The position numbers and the translations under genes are program-made. 64,000 nucleotides of DNA from UBA288 sp964461885. Lineage in GTDB: Archaea; Halobacteriota; Methanomicrobia; Methanomicrobiales; Methanospirillaceae. The notes under the pieces are model-generated. The model saw only the letters and a list, made by a program, of their open reading frames with translations. It had not been told where the DNA came from and searched no databases. Every line of letters starts with the position of its first letter. Within the stretch, counting starts at the first letter, position 1. Location of the stretch: positions 26,271 to 90,270 of the forward strand of contig CAYWVY010000002.1 in the NCBI GenBank assembly GCA_964461885.1, in the 5' to 3' direction. Positions 49,012 through 57,783 of the stretch are shown piece by piece.

Positions 49012-50496
49012 TCAGTGCCGGAAGTGTCGGACACCGGTGAAGACCATCGCGACGCCGAGCCGATCGGCCGCCTCGATCACCTCGCCATCGCGGATGGAGC
49101 CGCCGGGCTGGACCAGTGCGGTCGCGCCGGCCGCCGCGGCAACCTCGAGCGTATCCGGAAACGGCAGGAAGGCGTCGGAGGCGACGGCCGATCCCGTGAG
49201 CGGGTGCCGTGCCTTCTCAATCGCGATCCGTGCCGAGTCCACCCGGCTCATCTGGCCGGCTCCGATCCCGAGGGCCTGCCGACCGTTCGCGAAGACGATC
49301 GCATTCGACTTCGTATGGGCCGCGACCTTCAGGCCGAAGCGGAGCGCGGTCTCCTCGTCCGGGGTCGGAGCGCGCTTTGTGGCGACCCGCCACCCTTCCG
49401 AGTACGTCGGAGTCCGCTGGACGAGAAGGCCGCCGTCGATGGACCGGACCTCATCGCCCCCGGCGGCAGGACCGATCCGGACGACGCGCAGGTTTGTCTT
49501 CGGCCGGAGGAGGGCGAGCGCTTCGTCCGAGAAGTCCGGGGCCGCAAGCACCTCCACGAAGGTCGAGGCAATTTCGGTTGCGACCGCGCCGTCGACCGGG
49601 CGGTTCAGCGCGACCACGCCGCCGTAGGCCGAGACCGGATCGACCTCGCGCGCCCTGACGTACGCCTCGACCGGACTCTCGCCGAGCGCCGCGCCGCACG
49701 GGTTGTTGTGCTTGACCACGACGGCAGCGCAGTCCTCGAACTCCCGGACCAGGCGGACGGCCGCGTCGAGATCGAGGTAGTTGTTGTAGCTCATCTCCCG
49801 CCCCTGCAGGGGCACGGCGCCCGCGATCCCGACATCACCGTAGACCGCTGCCTGCTGGTGAGGGTTTTCGCCGTACCGGAGCGGGCGGCCGTTCGTCCAC
49901 TCCCGGGCGTATACCGCCGGGAGGCTGCCGTCGGGTGCATGGAGATAGTTGCTGATGGCCGCGTCGTATGCGGCCGTCCGGGCGAACGCGGCGCGTGCGA
50001 GATCGAGCCGCTCGTCATCCGTGAAGCCACCGCGTTCGAGAGCCTCGAGGACCAGAGGGTACTGGGACGGGTCGACCACGACAGCGACATCGCGGAAGTT
50101 CTTCGAGGCCGCACGGATCATCGCGGGGCCGCCGATGTCGATGAACTCAACGAGTTCGGCGAGAGGCAGGTCGCGTTCGCGCATCGCTTCGAACGGATAG
50201 AGGTTCACGACAAGGAGATCGATCGGTTCGATCCCGTGCTCGGCCATGACCGCATCGTCGATCCCCCGCCGGCCGAGAAGCCCCCCGTGTACGCGAGGGT
50301 GGAGGGTCTTGACCCGTCCATCCATCATCTCGGGCGAGCCGGTGTACTCCGAGACCTCCGTGAAGGGAATGCCGGCGGTCGCGAGCGTGGTTCCGGTGCC
50401 GCCGGAGGAGAGAAGACGGTACCCGTGCCCGGCAAGGGCTTGTGCGAGCTCCACGAGGCCGGTTTTGTCCCAGACTGAGAGTAGCGCAGAGGACAT
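49012..50496 (-). CDS. purH: Bifunctional AICAR transformylase/IMP cyclohydrolase
   Basis: 494 residues, the full bacterial-type fusion. N-terminal IMP cyclohydrolase (L-L-S-V-W-D-K-T-G near 5-13, then S-S-G-G-T-G-T-T and K-T-L-H-P-R-V-H-G). C-terminal AICAR formyltransferase (R-Y-G-E-N-P-H-Q-Q, then V-K-H-N-N-P-C-G, and S-D-A-F-L-P-F-P-D at the end). It performs the last two steps to IMP using a formyl-folate-type donor. Many archaea use the unrelated PurP/PurO instead. The start at 50496 is the family N-terminus; the frame is open further upstream. Confidence 0.95.
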   Translation of the reverse strand: MSSALLSVWDKTGLVELAQALAGHGYRLLSSGGTGTTLATAGIPFTEVSEYTGSPEMMDGRVKTLHPRVHGGLLGRRGIDDAVMAEHGIEPIDLLVVNLYPFEAMRERDLPLAELVEFIDIGGPAMIRAASKNFRDVAVVVDPSQYPLVLEALERGGFTDDERLDLARAAFARTAAYDAAISNYLHAPDGSLPAVYAREWTNGRPLRYGENPHQQAAVYGDVGIAGAVPLQGREMSYNNYLDLDAAVRLVREFEDCAAVVVKHNNPCGAALGESPVEAYVRAREVDPVSAYGGVVALNRPVDGAVATEIASTFVEVLAAPDFSDEALALLRPKTNLRVVRIGPAAGGDEVRSIDGGLLVQRTPTYSEGWRVATKRAPTPDEETALRFGLKVAAHTKSNAIVFANGRQALGIGAGQMSRVDSARIAIEKARHPLTGSAVASDAFLPFPDTLEVAAAAGATALVQPGGSIRDGEVIEAADRLGVAMVFTGVRHFRH

Positions 50497-50641
50497 GCTC
50501 CACCTGTATATCCCCCCTCGGTAATAGGATGATCGACCCTCATGCAGATTCGGGCCGGAATTGGCCAAAAGCGGGCGATCGGGCGGCGATCCGCCATCAG
50601 CCGATGCTCCGCCGCGATGGAGATAATACACATGGACAACG

Positions 50642-50650
50642 AATATATAG
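50642..50650 (+). promoter_or_regulatory. TATA box of the grpE-dnaK-dnaJ operon
   Basis: AATATATAG, 31-40 nt before the grpE ATG, in a clear AT-rich island. No CIRCE-type inverted repeat is visible. Confidence 0.65.
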
Positions 50651-50681
50651 AACTACAATACAACATAATCCCGGACCACGT

Positions 50682-51185
50682 ATGACGACCGACGAGGAGG
50701 TAGCCGAATTGAGCCCGGTAGAGCCGGATTCCGGAGAATCGCCGATCGACGAGGTCGCCGCGCTCCAGTCGGCCCACGCGGAGCTGAACGATCGATTTCT
50801 GCGGCTCGCCGCGGACTTCGAGAACTATAAGAAGCGTGCGGCAAAAGACCAGGCGAGCCGGGTCGAGGCCGCCGTCGAACAGGTAATCTGCGACATGCTC
50901 GAGGTCTACGACAACCTGGAGCGGGCCGAACGAGCCGACGACGATGCACTCCGCACGGGCCTCGCCCAGATCCGGAAGCTCTTCGGAACCGTCCTTGAGC
51001 GGCGTGGCGTGACACCGATCACCTGTCTGAACGAGCAGTTCGACCCGGCCCTCCACGAGGCGATCGCGGTCGTTCCGTCCGAGGCGACGGAGGGAATCGT
51101 GATCGACGAGGTGACCAGGGGATACTGCATGAACGGCCGGGTCATCCGGTATGCGAAGGTCGCAGTCTCACAGAACAAGGAGTAA
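50682..51185 (+). CDS. grpE: Nucleotide exchange factor GrpE
   Basis: 167 residues. Acidic N-terminus, a long helix (about 25-60, with R-L-A-A-D-F-E-N-Y-K-K-R), and a C-terminal beta domain with the conserved V-x-x-G-Y at its end. Releases ADP from DnaK. First gene of the bacterial-type Hsp70 operon, with dnaK 5 nt downstream and its own TATA box. Confidence 0.94.
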   Translation: MTTDEEVAELSPVEPDSGESPIDEVAALQSAHAELNDRFLRLAADFENYKKRAAKDQASRVEAAVEQVICDMLEVYDNLERAERADDDALRTGLAQIRKLFGTVLERRGVTPITCLNEQFDPALHEAIAVVPSEATEGIVIDEVTRGYCMNGRVIRYAKVAVSQNKE

Positions 51186-51190
51186 CCAGA

Positions 51191-53029
51191 ATGGCAACGG
51201 AGAAAGTGATCGGAATTGATCTCGGGACCACGAACTCGTGCATGGCGATCATGGAGGGCGGCCAGCCCGTCGTGATCCCAAACGCGGAAGGGGCGCGCAC
51301 AACGCCGTCCGTGGTCGCGTTCACGAAGGAGGGCGAGCGGCTCGTGGGCTCCCTCGCGAAGCGGCAGGCCGTGACGAATCCGCAGAGGACGGTCTCGTCT
51401 ATCAAGAGGCGGATGGGGACCTCGGACAAGGTCCAGATCGATGACAAGTCGTACACGCCGCAGGAGATCTCAGCGATGATCCTGCAGAAGCTCAAGCGGG
51501 ATGCAGAGGCTTACCTTGGCGAGACGATCTCGAAGGCCGTGATCACAGTCCCGGCATACTTCAACGACGCCCAGCGGCAGGCGACCAAGGACGCCGGCAC
51601 GATCGCGGGCCTCGACGTACTCCGGATCATCAACGAGCCGACCGCGTCCGCCCTCTCCTACGGGGTCGACAAAGAGCACGACTCGACCGTCCTCGTCTAC
51701 GACCTCGGCGGCGGCACCTTTGACGTCTCGATCCTCACCCTTGGCGACGGTGTCTTCGAGGTCAAGGCGACCGCAGGCAACAACCGGCTCGGGGGCGACG
51801 ACTTCGACCAGAAGGTCGTCGAGTACCTGGTCGACGAGTTCAGGAAGACGTCAGGAATCGACCTGAAGAACGACCTGATGGCGATGCAGCGCATCCGCGA
51901 TGCGGCCGAGAGCGCGAAGATCGAGCTCTCGACGGTCCAGAAGACGAACATCAACCTGCCGTACATCACGACCGACGCCTCGGGCCCGAAGTTCCTCGAC
52001 ATCGACCTCTCGCGGGCGAAGGTCGAGCAGCTCGTCGGCGGGCTTGTCGAGTCCACGGTCGGCCCGGTCAAGCAGGCCCTTGCGGACGCGAAGCTCTCGC
52101 CCGGCCAGATCGACCACGTCCTCCTCGTCGGCGGCCAGACGCGGACGCCGCTCGTCCAGGAGACGGTGAAGCGGGTAATGGGCAAGGATCCCGACAAGAG
52201 CGTCAACCCCGACGAGGTCGTGGCCCTCGGCGCCGCGATCCAGGCTGCGGTGCTGACCGGTGAGACCAAGGACATCGTGCTCCTTGATGTCACCCCGCTC
52301 ACACTCGGGATCGAGACCCTCGGCGGGATCGCGACCAAGCTGATCGAGCGGAACACGACCATCCCGACCAGGAAGTCGCAGATCTTTTCGACTGCGGCCG
52401 ACGGCCAGACCGCGGTCGATATCCACGTGGTCCAGGGCGAACGCGCGCTGGCCACGGACAACTTCACGCTCGGCAAATTCCAGCTGACCGGAATTCCGCC
52501 CGCGCCGCGGGGCATTCCGCAGATCGAGGTCACGTTCGACATCGACTCGAACGGGATCATCCACGTCTCCGCCAAGGACCTCGGCACGGGGAACGAGCAG
52601 GCGATCTCGATCAAGGGCTCGAAGAAGCTGAACGAGAACGATATCAAGAAGATGGTCAACGACGCCAAGGCCTACGAGGCCGAAGATTCGAAGAAGAAGG
52701 AGGAGATCGAGATCCGGAATCAGGCCGACACCGCGGTCTTCTCGGCCGAGCGGATGCTCAAGGAGAACGGCGACAAGCTCGAGGCCGACGACCGGACGAA
52801 GGTCGAGGAGGCCGTGGGCCGCCTGAAGAAGGCGCTCGGGGACGACGACCTCGAAGGGATGAAGCGCGAGATGGAATCCCTCTCCGAGGCGCTCTACGCC
52901 GCGACGACAAAGCTCTACCAGAAGGCCCAGGCCGAGGCGGCCGCATCCCAGCAGCCGGGAGACGCCGGCCCGGGAACCGGGGCGAAGGACGAGACCGTCG
53001 TCGATGCGGACTTCAACGTCAAGGAGTAG
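51191..53029 (+). CDS. dnaK: Molecular chaperone DnaK (Hsp70)
   Basis: 612 residues. The ATPase domain starts I-G-I-D-L-G-T-T-N-S-C and contains V-Y-D-L-G-G-G-T-F-D-V-S and the L-V-G-G-Q-T-R-T-P segment. The substrate domain (about 380-500) begins after the hydrophobic linker D-I-V-L-L-D-V-T-P-L-T-L-G. A helical lid follows, with an acidic end V-V-D-A-D-F. Cytoplasmic folding of nascent and stressed proteins with DnaJ and GrpE. Such operons in archaea are regarded as acquired from bacteria. Confidence 0.97.
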   Translation: MATEKVIGIDLGTTNSCMAIMEGGQPVVIPNAEGARTTPSVVAFTKEGERLVGSLAKRQAVTNPQRTVSSIKRRMGTSDKVQIDDKSYTPQEISAMILQKLKRDAEAYLGETISKAVITVPAYFNDAQRQATKDAGTIAGLDVLRIINEPTASALSYGVDKEHDSTVLVYDLGGGTFDVSILTLGDGVFEVKATAGNNRLGGDDFDQKVVEYLVDEFRKTSGIDLKNDLMAMQRIRDAAESAKIELSTVQKTNINLPYITTDASGPKFLDIDLSRAKVEQLVGGLVESTVGPVKQALADAKLSPGQIDHVLLVGGQTRTPLVQETVKRVMGKDPDKSVNPDEVVALGAAIQAAVLTGETKDIVLLDVTPLTLGIETLGGIATKLIERNTTIPTRKSQIFSTAADGQTAVDIHVVQGERALATDNFTLGKFQLTGIPPAPRGIPQIEVTFDIDSNGIIHVSAKDLGTGNEQAISIKGSKKLNENDIKKMVNDAKAYEAEDSKKKEEIEIRNQADTAVFSAERMLKENGDKLEADDRTKVEEAVGRLKKALGDDDLEGMKREMESLSEALYAATTKLYQKAQAEAAASQQPGDAGPGTGAKDETVVDADFNVKE

Positions 53030-53042
53030 GGGCGCATAGCGG

Positions 53043-54209
53043 ATGGCCGCCCGAGACTACTACGAACGCCTGGGGATCCCCCGGACAGCGGACGAGAAGC
53101 AGATCAGGAAGGCGTACCGGAACCTCGCGCGGCAATACCACCCTGACGTCTGCAAGGAGGAGGGTGCCGAGGAGCGGTTCAAGGAGATCAACGAGGCGTA
53201 CGCCACCCTCTCCAACGCCGAGAAGCGGGCCCAGTACGACCGGATGGGCCATGAGACGTTCACGAACGCCTCGAAGGGCAGCTACGCCGGGGGAGGCGGG
53301 TTCGAGGGCGGATTCTCTTCCGACTTCTCGGGCTTTGGCGATATCTTCGACGCGTTCTTCGGCGGCGGGGCGCGAGGTCAGGCGTCCCGCGGCCCCCAGC
53401 GAGGCGCGGACCTGCTCATGCGGATCCAGGTCCCGCTCGAGGAGGCCGTTGCCGGCGCCGAGCGGGAGGTCGAGGTCGGGCACACGGAGCCCTGCGCCGC
53501 CTGCGACGGCACGGGAAGCGAGACAAAGACCATCACCACCTGCCCCCAGTGTGGGGGCGCGGGCCAGATCCGACAGGCGAGCCAGACCGTCTTCGGCCAG
53601 TTCGTCCGGATGACCACGTGCCCCCGGTGCGGGGGCCGCGGCCGGACGCCGGAGAAGCCGTGCCGGACCTGCGGCGGGGCCGGTACGCAGCGGGTGCGGC
53701 GGACCGTCACGATCAGGATCCCCGCGGGCATCGAGCACGGGATGCGCCTCAGGGTCGAGGGGTACGGCGAGGCGGGGGATTACGGCGCGCCGAGCGGCGA
53801 CCTCTACATCGAGGTCCATGTCCTGCCCCACGGGCGGTTCGCCCGGCTTGGCGACAACCTCGAGACCGTGATCGAGGTCTCGCCGGCCCAGGCCGTGCTC
53901 GGGTCAACGGTCGAGGTCAAGACGATCGACGGACGCACGGTCGAGCTGAAAGTGCCTTCCGGTGTCCAGCACAACACGGCACTTCGGATCCCGGGCGAGG
54001 GCGTCAAGCGGCGGGGACGGCCGGGAGATCTGCTGGTCCGGGTCCGGATCGCGGTCCCCCGCCGACTCTCGGACGAAGAGCGCGAACACTATGCCCGGAT
54101 CCTCGAACTCGAGGGCAAAGCAGGGCCGTCTGGAGAGAAGAAAGGCGGTGGCATCCTCTCGGACATCGCGTCGGACATCTCGGACCTTATCGGCGGCAAG
54201 AAGAAGTAG
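53043..54209 (+). CDS. dnaJ: Chaperone DnaJ (Hsp40)
   Basis: 388 residues. J domain with H33-P-D35, a Gly/Phe-rich linker (about 75-115), and four C-x2-C-x-G-x-G zinc repeats (about 155-225: C-A-A-C, C-P-Q-C, C-P-R-C, C-R-T-C). C-terminal substrate-binding domains follow. Stimulates DnaK ATP hydrolysis and hands over clients. It begins 13 nt after dnaK, and a T-run terminator follows 20 nt after its stop. Confidence 0.97.
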   Translation: MAARDYYERLGIPRTADEKQIRKAYRNLARQYHPDVCKEEGAEERFKEINEAYATLSNAEKRAQYDRMGHETFTNASKGSYAGGGGFEGGFSSDFSGFGDIFDAFFGGGARGQASRGPQRGADLLMRIQVPLEEAVAGAEREVEVGHTEPCAACDGTGSETKTITTCPQCGGAGQIRQASQTVFGQFVRMTTCPRCGGRGRTPEKPCRTCGGAGTQRVRRTVTIRIPAGIEHGMRLRVEGYGEAGDYGAPSGDLYIEVHVLPHGRFARLGDNLETVIEVSPAQAVLGSTVEVKTIDGRTVELKVPSGVQHNTALRIPGEGVKRRGRPGDLLVRVRIAVPRRLSDEEREHYARILELEGKAGPSGEKKGGGILSDIASDISDLIGGKKK

Positions 54210-54229
54210 GTCGCCGAACTCCCCGTCCC

Positions 54230-54236
54230 TTTTTTT
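54230..54236 (+). terminator. Oligo-T terminator after dnaJ
   Basis: Seven consecutive Ts about 20 nt after the dnaJ stop, flanked by C-rich sequence, end the chaperone operon. Confidence 0.55.
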
Positions 54237-54294
54237 CCCCCCCTTTCACCAGCCGTCCTGCGTCATCCATACAGCGGACGGGCCGATCACACCG

Positions 54295-54747
54295 TCACGG
54301 ACGTGACCCGGCCCTGTCCATTTCGGGAAGAAGATCCCGGAGCGGGGCGATCCGCTGAAAGACGACGAACAGGAGGGAGAGAGCGAACAGCACCAGCAGT
54401 ACCTCCGAGAAAGGCCGGACGCCGCCGGTCGTCGTCCGGATGGTGACCGTGGAATCGATGAAGAGGTACCCGAAGTACGCGGCCGTCATCACCCCCGCCG
54501 GCCGGATGAGCCGGGGGTGCAGCAGGATCGTGTAGACGAGCGCGGATGCTCCCAGAGCCTTGATCAAGAGATACAGGAGTGCCGGGGGGCCGTCCAGCTT
54601 CGTGCCGAAGAACCAGTCCTCCGCGTTGATCACCCCGACGAAGAAGAACGCCCCCGCGGCGAGGAGCAGGGCGATGAGGAGGACGCCCATCAGCACGGCG
54701 GTGACGGGCTCGAGGGCCCGAAACGCCCTCATCGCCGGACCATCCAT
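54295..54747 (-). CDS. Small membrane protein of unknown function
   Basis: 150 residues with four hydrophobic helices (about 15-38, 55-78, 84-100, 115-135). No recognised family; the layout is reminiscent of small phosphate-starvation-type or DUF-type membrane proteins, but no signature is present. An ATG five codons in (54732) is an equally good start. A stand-alone gene convergent to dnaJ. Confidence 0.55.
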   Translation of the reverse strand: MDGPAMRAFRALEPVTAVLMGVLLIALLLAAGAFFFVGVINAEDWFFGTKLDGPPALLYLLIKALGASALVYTILLHPRLIRPAGVMTAAYFGYLFIDSTVTIRTTTGGVRPFSEVLLVLFALSLLFVVFQRIAPLRDLLPEMDRAGSRP

Positions 54748-54832
54748 CGGGACGCCGCGCCGGCGGGGCAGGGGACAGGGATGCCCCGGAGGAGCCCGGG
54801 GCGTACGGGCGCGGAGGGGTGGACCTGCCGCG

Positions 54833-55546
54833 TCATCCTTTCATGACCGAGCCCGGTGCCTCCGTGACGCAGGCGATCCCGTCCGCGATCGCGGGCAGGA
54901 GCTCGGCGGGAATCCCCATGACCATCTCCTGCGGCTCGATCCCCGAGAACTTGCGAGAGCCGTCGCACCCGAGCGAGAAGTTGGGCCGGCCCGAGAGGAA
55001 TGTCTGGGCCGTCGCGTCCGCGCAGACCGACTGAATGCCGGCGAAGTTCGCCTCCATCCGCCCCCCGATATCGTGGAGCGCGGCCTGTGCGAGCTTGAGC
55101 ATTACGAGCGGCGTGGTCACGATCAGCACTATCTGTGGTTCGAACGGGGACGCCTCGAGCGGTGCGTACATCGTCGCATAGGTCTCGTTCTCACTGAGAT
55201 GGGGTATGCGGTCGATCGTGCGGCGGCAGGCCGCGCGGGACGCGAACTTCCCGAGCTTGTAGTAGAAATCGCCGGTCTTGAGGGACTCGGTGAGGGGCTT
55301 GAGGCCGAGCGCCCAGGCCCCGCCGTTGCAAAGGTGCTTCTCCACGGGCGCGAAGAAGACCTTGCCCTCGTGCCGGGCCATCGATACCATCTTGCAGTGC
55401 CGGAGGGTCTCGGGGACCTCTTCCATCCCCTCGGGAACCTCTTCCCTGGTGTGCGCGAACCGGAACGCGACCGGCGAGCCCTCAAGCCCGAGATAGGTCT
55501 TCAGGGTCTCTGCGAGCGCGGCGTAGTCACAGGTGGTTTCAGCCAT
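54833..55546 (-). CDS. DUF169 family protein
   Basis: 237 residues, soluble. The pattern with an early L-G-L-E-G-S-P-V-A-F-R-F, a V-S-M-A-R-H-E-G-K segment, and a conserved G-C-D-G-S-R-K-F near 197-204 fits DUF169. Members are common in methanogens, and some sit near corrinoid or nickel metabolism; the function is unknown. Cysteines at the C-R-H-C-type and G-C-D-G positions might bind a metal or cofactor. Followed by an 86-nt gap to the next minus-strand gene. Confidence 0.8.
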   Translation of the reverse strand: MAETTCDYAALAETLKTYLGLEGSPVAFRFAHTREEVPEGMEEVPETLRHCKMVSMARHEGKVFFAPVEKHLCNGGAWALGLKPLTESLKTGDFYYKLGKFASRAACRRTIDRIPHLSENETYATMYAPLEASPFEPQIVLIVTTPLVMLKLAQAALHDIGGRMEANFAGIQSVCADATAQTFLSGRPNFSLGCDGSRKFSGIEPQEMVMGIPAELLPAIADGIACVTEAPGSVMKG

Positions 55547-55597
55547 TAAAATTCACCGTGGGCAACTTCTTGTCGCTCGCCCCCATAAACTCGCCGA

Positions 55598-56410
55598 TCA
55601 GAGACACCGCAGTTTGCGGTCGACCTTCTCGAAGAAGTTGCACCCGACATCGACGAAGAGCGCAGGATCGGCCGAACGCTCAACGCGGAGCACGACTTCC
55701 TGCTCGAGATCGAACTGGGCCTGCCCGTCGATGACAAGATGAGCGGGTTTCGAGGACTCCAGCCCCAGTTCCAGCGTCCGGTCGCTCGAGATGATGTGGG
55801 GGCGCGACGAGAGCATGTACGGCGCGAGCGGCACGAGCAGGAACCCCTCGATCCGCGGATCCACGAGCGGACCGCCGGCCGACATCGCATACGCGGTCGA
55901 ACCGGTCGGCGTCGAGACGAGGAGGCCGTCCGCGCGGAACTGCTCGGTGCGGACACCGTCGATCAGGATCGAGAACCGGAGCATCTTCGCGGGCCGGCTG
56001 GTCACGATCACGGCCTCATTCAAGGCGGTGCCGATCATGGACCCGTCGACAGAGATCGCGATCCGCATCCGGGGCTCGACTGCGAATCCCCGGACGAGCC
56101 CGTCGAGAAAGACCGGTGCCTCGTCGGGCTCAAGGTCGGCGAGGAATCCGACCTCGCCGTGGTTGACCCCGAGGATTGGCCGCTGCCGCCCCATCTCCTG
56201 GACCGCGAGCAGGATCGTCCCGTCCCCGCCGATGCAGACGACCACGTCCGCGTCTGTCGAGGCGATCGGCTCGCCCGGCCGGCCGAGTGCGGCGCCGGTC
56301 CCGGCGTCGAACGCGACTGCGACCCCGCGCGCTCTCAGGCGGTCTGCGAGCTCGCGCGTCAGATCGAGGGCAGCCTCCATATCGATCCGGGAGCGGAAGA
56401 GGACCTTCAT
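55598..56410 (-). CDS. nadK: NAD kinase
   Basis: 270 residues. Phosphorylates NAD to NADP with ATP (polyphosphate use cannot be judged). The catalytic G61-G-D-G-T65, N-H-G-E-V-G-F-L, and S-T-P-T-G-S-T-A-Y-A-M-S-A-G-G-P blocks are all present. It begins 3 nt after the IMPase-like gene, so the two are made together. Confidence 0.95.
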   Translation of the reverse strand: MKVLFRSRIDMEAALDLTRELADRLRARGVAVAFDAGTGAALGRPGEPIASTDADVVVCIGGDGTILLAVQEMGRQRPILGVNHGEVGFLADLEPDEAPVFLDGLVRGFAVEPRMRIAISVDGSMIGTALNEAVIVTSRPAKMLRFSILIDGVRTEQFRADGLLVSTPTGSTAYAMSAGGPLVDPRIEGFLLVPLAPYMLSSRPHIISSDRTLELGLESSKPAHLVIDGQAQFDLEQEVVLRVERSADPALFVDVGCNFFEKVDRKLRCL

Positions 56411-56413
56411 GGC

Positions 56414-57190
56414 TCAGCGCAGGTACTCGACCACCTTGCGGTGGAGCGGGCCGTTGGTCGCCACCAGGCAGCGACCGATCCGGACCTCGTCGGGAAACCG
56501 GAGCTCGTCGCCGTCGCCGTCGGTTACGAGTCCGCCGGCCTCGGTACAGACCAGGATCCCCGCGGCCGCGTCGGTCACACGCAGCGTGCCCCGAAGGTCG
56601 ATGAAGCCGTCGAGCCGCCCGGCCCCGACGTAGCAGAGCTCAAGAGCCGAGGCGCCGAGCAGGCGCCATCGCCGGATGGTTCGTCCGAGGTCCATTACGT
56701 TCGCCGGGTCGAACTTGCGGCCGTAGATCGACATGGCCGACGCCTCGAGGAGGTGGGTGGAAGAGGTTGCGATCGGTTTTCCGTTCAGGAAGGCGCCGCA
56801 ACCCCGCTCGGCCGTGAAGGTCTCGCGGTTCGCGAGATCGCGGACGAAGCCGCGGACCACCTGGCCTCCTTCGGCATAGGCGATCGAAAGGGCGTAGAAG
56901 GGGATTCCGGCAAGCGCGTTGTAGGTCCCGTCGATCGGGTCGAGGAAGATCGTGCCGGTTTTACCCCCGATCTCGACCCGACCGCACTCCTCGGAGATCA
57001 GGGTCCGGCAGAGCCCGTATTCGCGCAGAAGCGCGACCACGGCGTCCTCGGCCACCTGGTCAAGCAGTTTTGTCTCCGACTGCGCCGCGCCGATGCCGAC
57101 GATCGCCCCCCCCTCCGCCGTATTCACGAGCGGCAGGGCAACCTCTTCCACCGCCGCCGCGATCTCCCGGCATGCCTCCGCGAACTCCAT
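56414..57190 (-). CDS. Inositol monophosphatase-family phosphatase (possible FBPase/NADP phosphatase)
   Basis: 258 residues. Mg-dependent IMPase fold: E-E-C near 67-69, the metal motif D84-P-I-D87-G-T, and a C-terminal D-A-A-A-G block (W is replaced by V-T in the usual W-D-x-A-A-G). Archaeal members dephosphorylate inositol phosphate and fructose 1,6-bisphosphate. Some also dephosphorylate NADP: in Methanocaldococcus MJ0917 this domain is fused ahead of NAD kinase. Here the same two domains are separate adjacent genes in the same order, which favours a role in NADP balance. Confidence 0.88.
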   Translation of the reverse strand: MEFAEACREIAAAVEEVALPLVNTAEGGAIVGIGAAQSETKLLDQVAEDAVVALLREYGLCRTLISEECGRVEIGGKTGTIFLDPIDGTYNALAGIPFYALSIAYAEGGQVVRGFVRDLANRETFTAERGCGAFLNGKPIATSSTHLLEASAMSIYGRKFDPANVMDLGRTIRRWRLLGASALELCYVGAGRLDGFIDLRGTLRVTDAAAGILVCTEAGGLVTDGDGDELRFPDEVRIGRCLVATNGPLHRKVVEYLR

Positions 57191-57301
57191 ATTATCCCCA
57201 AAAGGCGCCGGCGTCCGTGCCCTGATCAGCCCGTTCGGGCCGAGGGGCCGGCTTCGCAGGCGAAGAGGCGCCTCCGAGGTATTTATGTAGCCCAATCAAG
57301 A

Positions 57302-57310
57302 TAAATTAAT
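57302..57310 (+). promoter_or_regulatory. TATA box for the aIF5A gene
   Basis: TAAATTAAT, 32-40 nt before the ATG at 57342, inside a short AT-rich divergent promoter region shared with the IMPase-like gene. Confidence 0.55.
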
Positions 57311-57341
57311 ACTGCATTCCTGCAGACGGTGGTTGTTTTTA

Positions 57342-57719
57342 ATGAAGGAACAGACGGAAGTCGGCAAGCTCAAGGAGGGGCGGTACATGGTGGTCGATGA
57401 CGAGCCCAGCAAAATCCTCTCCATCTCGATCTCGAAACCGGGCAAGCACGGTGCGGCCAAAGCCCGGCTCGACGTGATGGGCATCTTCGACGGTGTCAAG
57501 CGCTCGATCGTCCAGCCGGTCTCCGCCAAGACCTACGTGCCGATCGTCGAGCGTAAATCGGCCCAGGTGCTCTCGATCTCGGGCACGACCGCGCAGCTGA
57601 TGGATATGAAGGACTTCACGAACTTCGAGATCGAGATCCCACCCGAGAAGCAGGGTGAGGTCATGACCGGCAAGGAGCTCATGTACATCGAGTCCATGGG
57701 CAAGCGGAAACTCGACTGA
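57342..57719 (+). CDS. eif5A: Translation factor aIF5A
   Basis: 125 residues, two-domain factor (SH3-like plus OB fold). The hypusination loop is K-P-G-K35-H-G-A-A-K, with K35 as the lysine modified by deoxyhypusine synthase (gene at 6.0 kb). It promotes peptide bond formation at difficult sequences. The ATG at 57342 matches the family N-terminus; an in-frame TTG three codons upstream was not used. An agmatinase gene follows 64 nt downstream. Confidence 0.96.
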   Translation: MKEQTEVGKLKEGRYMVVDDEPSKILSISISKPGKHGAAKARLDVMGIFDGVKRSIVQPVSAKTYVPIVERKSAQVLSISGTTAQLMDMKDFTNFEIEIPPEKQGEVMTGKELMYIESMGKRKLD

Positions 57720-57783
57720 ATCGGGAAAACGGCCGTCCGTCATTCCGACGGAGAAAGTTCGATATGGACCGCGGCGTATCTGA

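Noticed and set aside
49015..50478. 487-codon plus-strand frame
   Set aside because: Antisense of purH, whose motifs are complete.
55739..57304. 521-codon plus-strand frame
   Set aside because: Exact antisense of NAD kinase and the IMPase-like gene, both with clear catalytic motifs on the other strand.
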